A stretch of DNA of 64,000 nucleotides from Gulosibacter chungangensis (GTDB lineage Bacteria; Actinomycetota; Actinomycetes; Actinomycetales; Microbacteriaceae), in assembly GCF_008831155.1 (NCBI RefSeq), contig NZ_WBKB01000001.1:496001-560000 (forward strand), written 5' to 3'. Positions 58,829-64,000 of this stretch are shown piece after piece. Every line of letters begins with the position of its first letter. The stretch's first letter is position 1. A program made the translations under genes and the position numbers. The notes under the pieces are model-generated. The model saw only the letters and a list, made by a program, of their open reading frames with translations, made no database searches and had not been told where the DNA came from.

Positions 58829-58868
58829 CGCAGTGAGGGCCTTCGGAATTCCGAGGGCCCTCACTGCG
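58829..58868. terminator. 40-bp near-perfect palindrome, bidirectional terminator
   Basis: Bases 58829–58868 form a 20-bp-arm inverted repeat with one mismatch, centred on GGAATTCC. It separates the converging TIM-barrel and ABC permease genes. Confidence 0.85.
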
Positions 58869-58895
58869 TTGGTTGAGCGCTGACTTGGTTGAGCG
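58869..58895. repeat. Short direct repeat TTGGTTGAGCG
   Basis: TTGGTTGAGCG occurs at 58869–58879 and 58885–58895. The word resembles GGTTGAGCG arms of REP-like sequences remembered from Microbacteriaceae, but no full element is present. Confidence 0.4.
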
Positions 58896-58903
58896 GTGGT
58901 CGC

Positions 58904-60670
58904 TCAGCGGCGCTTTCGCCCCAGGAGCAGTGCCGCGAGGGTCACCACGCTGAAGACGATGCTCACGATCACCGAGAGCGCGGCGAGGAGCGTGGTGGAG
59001 CCGTCGAACCACATCTTGATCATCGTGAAGCCGATCACCGGAGTTTGGATGCCCGCCAGCAGTGCGGAACCCGTGAGCTCCCCGGCCATCAGCACGAAGC
59101 ACAGCGCAAAGCCGGAGATGAATCCCGGCCAGATCAACGGCAGGATCACCTTCACGAAGGTTCTCCCTTGACCGGCGCCCGACGCGAGCGAGGCTTCGAT
59201 CATGTCGTTACCGACTTGGGCCATCGCAGAGTTGGCCGAGATGACCGCCTGCGGCAGGTACATCACGATATAGGCACCGATCAGAATCGCCGAGGTACCG
59301 GCGAGGTTGAAGGGAGGGCCGGCGAAGGTCGCGATGAACGCCACCGCAATCACGAGGTGCGGAATGGTGGCTGGCAGGCGCGAGATGAAGTCCACAATCT
59401 TGGCGGCGACCCCGGTATTGCGTGCGAGGTACATCGCTACGATCGTTGCCACGAGCATCACGATCAGCCCACCCTGGATGCCGAAGAGCACCGAGTTCTG
59501 CAGCGAGCGCTGGATATCGGGGGATTCGAAGAGCTTGATGTAGTTGTTGAAGCTGAACTTCGAGACATCGAAAGTGCTCGACCAGAACCCCTGCAGCGAC
59601 AGGAAGATCAGCCCGAGGAAGGGCAGGATGGAAGTGGCTGCGATGTAGAGCAGCACCCCACCCTTGGCTACCCACTTCCACCGCCCGAGCTTGATCTCGG
59701 AACCGCGGGCCGTGCGGCCACCGATCGTGCCGTATCGCTTGGTTCGGTTCACCTTCAGCTGCCACCAGCCGGCAATCGCGACCACGATGAGCATCAAGAT
59801 GGAGAGCACGATCGCCGAGCCCGTGTCCGGAGGGAAGGCGAACGTCAGCAGTCGATAGATCCGCAGTGCGAGGATTTCAATTTCGGCCGATACACCCACG
59901 GTCGCGGGAATCGAGAACATCGCGAACCCGATGATCAGCATGATGTTGAACGCGCCCACCAGGGCCGGCTTGATCGAAGGCAGCGTCACCGTGAAGAAGG
60001 TGCGCATGATCCCCGAACCGTTCACCCGTGCGGCCTCTTCCAGTGAGGGGTCGAGGTGTCGCAGCGCGGAGCTGATCGAGAGGTAGCCGAAGGGCACGAT
60101 GTAGAGCACGTAGAGGAAGACCATCCCCGTCCACGAATAGATCTCGAAGGGGCCTTCGGCAAGTTCGATCCCGAAGACGTTCAAGAGGTCGCGAATCCAC
60201 ACGTTGAGCAGGCCCGAACGACCCGAGGTGAGCGCGATCCAGCCGAGTGTCCCCGCAAGCGAGGGGACCATGAGTGGAATTAGCGGCAAGATCGTCGAGG
60301 CCCAGCCGATCCGGGCATCCGTGCGTTCCATGAGCCAGGCGAAGAAGGTGGCGACCATGAGCGAGATCGGCAGTGAGATACCAAGCACGATGACCGTATT
60401 CAGCAGGACCGTGCCGATCCCCGGCAGTGCCCAGACGTCCACGAAGGCGCTCAAGTTCAGTTGACCGTCCTCGACAAACACCGAGACGAGGGTTGCCAGC
60501 AGCGGGTACCCCACAATGAGCACAATGCCGATCGTGACCACCGCGGCGAAGATCGAGAACGCCGACATGTGGCGGACTCGGCCCACTACGCGCTGGCCCA
60601 GCGTCGCGCGCTTCGGTTCAGGTTTTTCGGTGGGGCTTGTCCGCTGCGGTGCGGGAGCTGTCGTAACCAT
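58904..60670 (-). CDS. ABC transporter permease, fused two-lobe (FbpB type)
   Basis: A 588-residue membrane protein with about twelve helices in two homologous halves. Each half has the coupling-loop EAA-type motif: LEEAARVNGSGIMRTFFTVTLPSIKP (first half) and MIEASLASGAGQGRTFVKVILPLIWPG (second half). Fused permeases of this kind serve Fe3+ (FbpB), 2-aminoethylphosphonate and related importers. The ATG at 60670 lies 1 bp after the ATPase stop, and GGGAG lies upstream; a longer frame into the ATPase gene was rejected. It completes a lipoprotein–ATPase–permease importer. Confidence 0.93.
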   Translation of the reverse strand: MVTTAPAPQRTSPTEKPEPKRATLGQRVVGRVRHMSAFSIFAAVVTIGIVLIVGYPLLATLVSVFVEDGQLNLSAFVDVWALPGIGTVLLNTVIVLGISLPISLMVATFFAWLMERTDARIGWASTILPLIPLMVPSLAGTLGWIALTSGRSGLLNVWIRDLLNVFGIELAEGPFEIYSWTGMVFLYVLYIVPFGYLSISSALRHLDPSLEEAARVNGSGIMRTFFTVTLPSIKPALVGAFNIMLIIGFAMFSIPATVGVSAEIEILALRIYRLLTFAFPPDTGSAIVLSILMLIVVAIAGWWQLKVNRTKRYGTIGGRTARGSEIKLGRWKWVAKGGVLLYIAATSILPFLGLIFLSLQGFWSSTFDVSKFSFNNYIKLFESPDIQRSLQNSVLFGIQGGLIVMLVATIVAMYLARNTGVAAKIVDFISRLPATIPHLVIAVAFIATFAGPPFNLAGTSAILIGAYIVMYLPQAVISANSAMAQVGNDMIEASLASGAGQGRTFVKVILPLIWPGFISGFALCFVLMAGELTGSALLAGIQTPVIGFTMIKMWFDGSTTLLAALSVIVSIVFSVVTLAALLLGRKRR

Positions 60671-60671
60671 G

Positions 60672-61865
60672 TCATGCTCCCGTCGGCAGCGCGAGGAGGT
60701 TGCGTTCCTTGACCGAGATGCGGACCTGTTCGCCTTCGATAATGTCCGAGTCCGGTGGCGCAATAGCGAGCAGGGTCTCGTCCCCCACCGACACGAGCAG
60801 CTCGACGTTCATCCCGACGAACACTCGCGCGGCGACCACGCCCTCGACAGTCAGTGCGGCTCGCTCACCGGCGGGTTCCGTCACGCGAGTGACCGTCGCA
60901 TTTTCTGGTCGCCAGGCGACCGAGGCCTCCTGGCCGAGGGGAATCTCGCCACCAGAAAACTCCGCGTGACCGCGCCCGAAGGGAGTCGCAACGACGCCAT
61001 CGGCTTCCACAGTGGCCTTGGTTTCGTTGGTCCGACCGATGAAGCGGGCCACATAGCGGTTCTCTGGGCGGGTGTAGATCGCGCGTCCCGTGTCCAGCTG
61101 CGAAATCTTGCCGTTATCGAGGACCGCGATGCGGTGTGCCAGGTGCATTGCCTCGGATTGATCGTGCGTGACATAGAGCGCGGTGAACCCGATGGTGCGC
61201 TGCATCTCCAGCATTTCTTCCCGCAGCTGTTCTCGCACCTTGGCGTCAATATTCGATAGCGGTTCGTCAAAGAGGATGAGGTCAGTGCCCGCCACGAGGG
61301 CACGGGCGAGGGCCACGCGCTGTTGCTGTCCACCCGACATCTGGTTGGGATAACGCTTGGCCTGGGAGGACACATCCACCTGCTCGAGCACCCGCTCAAC
61401 GCGTTCCTTCGCCTCCTTGGCCTTCATCCCGCGGGAAATCAGCGGGTAGGCGACGTTCTGGGCTGCCGTCATGTGCGGCCACAGTGCGTAGGTCTGGAAG
61501 ATCATCGAAATGTGCCGCTTTTCTGGCGGTAAATTCAGGCCCTGCTCGCTGCGGTACACATCCTGCCCGGAGATCTTAATCCGGCCCGAATCCGGTTGGT
61601 CAAGGCCCGCAACACAGCGCAGCAGGGTGGTCTTTCCGCATCCGGATGGGCCGAGGAGTACCAGGAACTCGCCTCGATTTACGGTCAGATCGATGCCGTC
61701 AACCGCGGTGACTTTCTTTTCACCGGGCAGTTGGAAGTGCTTGTAGAGGCTTTCAATGCGCAGGACCGGTTCAAGCCCCTCGCCGACCGGGATGGTGTAC
61801 GTCTCGTCTGCCGTGCGTGCACGAGTCCTACTGCGTCGCGCAGTGGTCGTGTGGTTCTCGGACAT
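60672..61865 (-). CDS. ABC transporter ATP-binding protein, FbpC/PotA type
   Basis: A 397-residue ATPase: Walker [11 protein letters not shown]-loop [12 protein letters not shown], signature [15 protein letters not shown], Walker [13 protein letters not shown], and switch His in VTHDQSEAM. Residues of about 290–395 form a TOBE regulatory domain. The N-terminal 30 residues are basic and nonconserved. The FbpC/PotA/UgpC class drives import of iron, spermidine, phosphonates or sugars. It lies between the binding-protein and permease genes. No strong ribosome-binding site precedes the ATG at 61865. Confidence 0.94.
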   Translation of the reverse strand: MSENHTTTARRSRTRARTADETYTIPVGEGLEPVLRIESLYKHFQLPGEKKVTAVDGIDLTVNRGEFLVLLGPSGCGKTTLLRCVAGLDQPDSGRIKISGQDVYRSEQGLNLPPEKRHISMIFQTYALWPHMTAAQNVAYPLISRGMKAKEAKERVERVLEQVDVSSQAKRYPNQMSGGQQQRVALARALVAGTDLILFDEPLSNIDAKVREQLREEMLEMQRTIGFTALYVTHDQSEAMHLAHRIAVLDNGKISQLDTGRAIYTRPENRYVARFIGRTNETKATVEADGVVATPFGRGHAEFSGGEIPLGQEASVAWRPENATVTRVTEPAGERAALTVEGVVAARVFVGMNVELLVSVGDETLLAIAPPDSDIIEGEQVRISVKERNLLALPTGA

Positions 61866-61900
61866 TGCTGTGGATCGCTTTCATCTGGGAAGTAATGCAG

Positions 61901-61933
61901 TGTGGGGCCGCCGCTTACGCGAGCGGCCCCACA
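61901..61933 (-). terminator. Hairpin between the binding-protein and ATPase genes
   Basis: An 11-bp perfect stem (TGTGGGGCCGC / GCGGCCCCACA) with an 11-nt loop follows the binding-protein gene on the minus strand. There is no long T-tract, so it probably acts as a partial terminator or mRNA stabiliser that keeps the binding protein more abundant. Confidence 0.6.
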
Positions 61934-61963
61934 GGAAGGAAAGGTGGCCTACAGGACGCAGGT

Positions 61964-63031
61964 CTACTGGAAGCCGAGGGCCGTGAGGATCGTGTCGCGG
62001 TTGGCTTCGACGACAGCCGGGTCGTACGGCACATAGCCGTCACCCACGGAGGCAACGTTCGGCACATCCGGCAGCGGCGATGCTGCAAAGCCGCTATTGA
62101 CAGCCGTCTGGCCTTCCGGACCCATGAGCCAGGCAGCAAATAGCTTTGCCGTCTCGGGGTTCGGCGCCGCCGAAGAAATCATCGTGGAGTTCTCCACGCC
62201 GGTGAACGGAGTGAGCGTCGCGTTGGCCACGGGTGCCCCCTCTTCGATCATGGGGTTCGCAACCGAGTCGAGGCTCGGGAAGACCACGAAGCCCTCACCC
62301 GCAGCAAGCGACTGTGCCGCGGGTACCGCACTGTCCACGGGGCGGAAGTCTTGGCCGGCCAGACCCTCGAGGTATTCGACGCCGTACTCCTCATAGAGCA
62401 GGTTGTACTGCGCCATCCATGGCAAAATTGCGCTCGGATCAACCAGCATCATCTGCCCTTGATACTCGGGCTCCAGCAGGTCTTCCCAGGTCTCCGGCGG
62501 AGTCTCAACAAGCTCGGTGTTGTAGGTCACCCGGATCGGCGCGATCTGTGTCACGAAGAGTGGGCCGTTGACAAATTCCTCGGGGAAGTCGGCATAGGTC
62601 GGTAGGTCGAAGGCGGAGATGTCCTCAGTCCAACCGTTCTCTGCCGCGGTCGTACCGAAGTCTGTCTCACTCGTGGTGAGTACATCGGCGCTCTGCGCAC
62701 CGGCTTCCATCTCTGAGGAGAAACGGATCGGCCCCTCGGTGCCACCGAGGCGAAGGACCTGCAGGTCGACCCCGGGGAACTGCTCCTCGAACTGCTTCTC
62801 AATCACTTCGAGGTTTTCCGGGATAAACGACGAATACCAGGTGACTTGGCCGCCCTCTTCAAGGGCAGCCGCGTAGAGGTCAGCGTAGACCCCGTCTTCG
62901 GCAGCTGCTCCACCGGTTTCCGCGGCTGGGCCGCCCGCCGAACATGCCGTCAATACTGCGACCAAAGCCGCGCTCACGAGTCCGCCAAATCCGGCCCGAC
63001 GGGCGCGGTTCCGTCCCTGCTGTCTGTTCAT
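61964..63031 (-). CDS. ABC transporter substrate-binding lipoprotein, family 1 / Fe3+-type
   Basis: A 355-residue exported lipoprotein. The signal has RNRARR, a hydrophobic core and the lipobox LTAC (Cys about residue 30). The mature part is a type 2 periplasmic-binding fold: QVTWYSSFIPENLEVIEKQFEEQFPGVDLQVLR near the start and EGFVVFPSLDSV, PNPETAKLFAAWLMGPEGQ near the end, as in FbpA/PhnS-type proteins. AAGGAGG precedes the ATG at 63031; an upstream in-frame ATG at 63085 was rejected. The Tyr residues needed for Fe3+ binding are not clearly present, so iron specificity is doubtful. Confidence 0.92.
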   Translation of the reverse strand: MNRQQGRNRARRAGFGGLVSAALVAVLTACSAGGPAAETGGAAAEDGVYADLYAAALEEGGQVTWYSSFIPENLEVIEKQFEEQFPGVDLQVLRLGGTEGPIRFSSEMEAGAQSADVLTTSETDFGTTAAENGWTEDISAFDLPTYADFPEEFVNGPLFVTQIAPIRVTYNTELVETPPETWEDLLEPEYQGQMMLVDPSAILPWMAQYNLLYEEYGVEYLEGLAGQDFRPVDSAVPAAQSLAAGEGFVVFPSLDSVANPMIEEGAPVANATLTPFTGVENSTMISSAAPNPETAKLFAAWLMGPEGQTAVNSGFAASPLPDVPNVASVGDGYVPYDPAVVEANRDTILTALGFQ

Positions 63032-63096
63032 GTGATCCTCCTTGACCAATGCCCTAATGGTAGTAATGCTGCGCATGAATATCAATGTAAAAAAAT

Positions 63097-63861
63097 TTAG
63101 GGTCGAATTTTGTAACCACCATCAGCCATGAGGGTGTGACCGGTTACGTATGAGGAAGCATCCGAGAGCAGCCAGCGAACGCCCTCGGCAACCTCTTTGG
63201 CCTCGGCAATGCGCGGGATGATGCCGCCGACACGATCCACATAACTCGCCTCCGACTCGTCGCTCTCGGCGCGACGCGCGGCCACCATTGGCGTATTCAT
63301 CACGCCGGGGCACACGCAGTTCACGCGCACGCCAATTGGCCCACCCTCGAGGGCCGCCGTTTCGGTCACACCGATCACCGCATGCTTGGAAGCGACGTAC
63401 GCCACCGAGCCCGGCATTGCGCGAATCGAACGCGTCGAGCCGATATTCACGATCGCACCACCGCTGCCGTGCTCGCGCATCCGCCGCATTTCTTCGCGCA
63501 GCGACAGCACGACCCCGCGGGTATTGACCGACATGATGCGATCAAAAGCCGCGAGATCAAGATCGGCAATGTCGCTGTCATCCGGATGGATGCCCGCGCA
63601 GTTCACGGCCCAATAGAGCTTTCCCTGGGTATCGACCTCCTCGAAGGCTTCGGCTACGGATTCCACATCGGTGACGTCGAGTTCAACCGCGACCGCGTCA
63701 CCGGCCGCGTCATGAATCTGCCGCACCGTTTCTTCCGCGCCGTCAATGTCACGGTCGGCGACGATGACTCGCGCTCCGTCTGCCGCGAGCAGCAGCGCAA
63801 TGTCGCGCCCCAGTCCCGACCCGGCGCCGGTGATGATGCCCACTTTTCCTGCAATTGACAC
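63097..63861 (-). CDS. Short-chain dehydrogenase/reductase (SDR)
   Basis: A 254-residue classical SDR: TGAGSGLGRDIA cofactor motif, an Asp in VADRD favouring NAD, NCAGIHPDD, catalytic Ser in NIGSTRS, YxxxK in YVASK, and an ending TLMADGGYKI. GTG start at 63861 with AAAGGGG upstream. It precedes the binding-protein gene by about 65 bp and follows a zinc alcohol dehydrogenase fragment at the window edge, both on the minus strand, so these may form an operon. The substrate is unknown. Confidence 0.92.
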   Translation of the reverse strand: MSIAGKVGIITGAGSGLGRDIALLLAADGARVIVADRDIDGAEETVRQIHDAAGDAVAVELDVTDVESVAEAFEEVDTQGKLYWAVNCAGIHPDDSDIADLDLAAFDRIMSVNTRGVVLSLREEMRRMREHGSGGAIVNIGSTRSIRAMPGSVAYVASKHAVIGVTETAALEGGPIGVRVNCVCPGVMNTPMVAARRAESDESEASYVDRVGGIIPRIAEAKEVAEGVRWLLSDASSYVTGHTLMADGGYKIRP

Positions 63862-63904
63862 AGTGATCCCCTTTGATCGCTTTTATCTACGTAATGCGGC
63901 CCGC

Positions 63905-64000
63905 TCAGAGCTCGAGCACAATTCGAGACCGCACGCCCCCGCCGGCCACCGTCGCGAGCGCGGCCGCAGCATCCTCGAGCGGGAACACCTGAACATCCGG
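63905..64000 (-). CDS. Zinc-type alcohol dehydrogenase, C-terminal end (5' part outside window)
   Basis: Thirty-one C-terminal residues are visible before a TGA at 63905–63907. The tail contains FPLEDAAAAL and VRSRIVLEL, the usual last helix and strand of MDR-family zinc alcohol dehydrogenases and quinone oxidoreductases. It is cut by the window end. It lies upstream of the SDR on the same strand and is probably in the same operon. The catalytic part cannot be checked. Confidence 0.6.
   Translation of the reverse strand, partial: PDVQVFPLEDAAAALATVAGGGVRSRIVLEL

Noticed and set aside
58889-60046. 385-codon open frame antisense to the fused ABC permease
   Set aside because: Product is charged low-complexity (His, Arg, Glu, Gln) typical of antisense frames; the permease frame has clear helices and EAA motifs.
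61964-63031. Calling the second importer an iron transporter
   Set aside because: Domain order fits Fbp-type systems, but the paired Tyr ligands of Fe3+-binding proteins are not clear, and the context is catabolic.

Overview
This 64 kb window is high-GC actinobacterial DNA, most likely from a Microbacteriaceae-type organism. That placement rests on weak signs: a fused CopD–CtaG copper/cytochrome-oxidase assembly protein, an Abhydrolase_9 membrane hydrolase, GTG/TTG starts and leaderless-looking promoters. There is no rRNA or marker gene here to fix the genus. No tRNA, IS element, integrase, CRISPR array or replication origin was seen.

Positions 1–7.7 kb look like ordinary chromosome: the tail of a Gfo/Idh/MocA oxidoreductase, a YczE-like membrane protein, a YceI lipocalin-like protein, an Abhydrolase_9 hydrolase, a Pif1-like helicase, CopD–CtaG and the nucleoid protein HU. 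From about 7.9 kb to the right edge almost every gene belongs to catabolism or uptake of a hydrophobic or cyclic carbon source. (1) 7.9–16.0 kb: a NitT/TauT-type ABC importer with two paralogous substrate-binding lipoproteins, an LLM flavin oxidoreductase, an NTF2-fold protein, a YdcZ-type and an MFS transporter; this part looks lower in GC. (2) 16.2–19.1 kb: a VOC protein, an NTF2-fold protein, a DUF4286-like protein and a fumarate-reductase/ketosteroid-dehydrogenase-type flavoprotein in one operon. (3) 19.2–25.3 kb: NTF2, zinc alcohol dehydrogenase, Baeyer–Villiger monooxygenase, HSL-type esterase and a divergent aldehyde dehydrogenase, which is the classic route alcohol > ketone > ester/lactone > hydroxy acid. 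(4) 25.5–30.7 kb: SDR, crotonase, etfB, etfA and a di-haem cytochrome b with an unusual repeat-bearing N-terminus. (5) 30.8–45.5 kb: a CoA-thioester degradation block (CaiB-family CoA-transferase, FadR-type regulator, amidohydrolase, two acyl-CoA dehydrogenases, thiolase, SDRs, enoyl-CoA hydratase, AMP-forming CoA ligase, aldehyde dehydrogenase, fused double-hotdog hydratase, alpha-methylacyl-CoA racemase). (6) 45.4–52.0 kb: a three-component cytochrome P450 system (P450, [3Fe-4S] ferredoxin, FAD ferredoxin reductase) with an HtaA haem-binding-domain protein inside the P450 operon and an Old-Yellow-Enzyme-type reductase beside the ferredoxin. (7) 52.1–58.8 kb: a second LLM oxidoreductase, a fused ADP-forming acyl-CoA synthetase, a MaoC hydratase plus CitE-like lyase pair resembling the itaconyl-CoA/citramalyl-CoA route, a third acyl-CoA dehydrogenase and a TIM-barrel protein. 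(8) 58.9–64 kb: a second ABC importer (lipoprotein, ATPase, fused permease), an SDR and the end of a zinc alcohol dehydrogenase.

A consistent reading (inference) is import of an alicyclic or methyl-branched, possibly terpenoid, compound; hydroxylation by the P450; oxidation to a ketone; Baeyer–Villiger ring opening and hydrolysis; CoA activation; racemisation of methyl branches; beta-oxidation; and a citramalyl-CoA-type cleavage at the end. Electrons from the acyl-CoA dehydrogenases would pass through ETF to the membrane cytochrome b. Regulation appears to run through divergent AT-rich promoters. Three of these share the 8-mer CATAGATT, and the P450 promoter has a perfect 17-bp palindrome exactly between its -35 and -10 boxes. 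Operon ends are marked by unusually long, clean hairpin terminators. No gene-free stretch exceeds 300 bases; the longest (7662–7880, 10646–10881, 23552–23818) hold promoters, a G-rich tract and a terminator.
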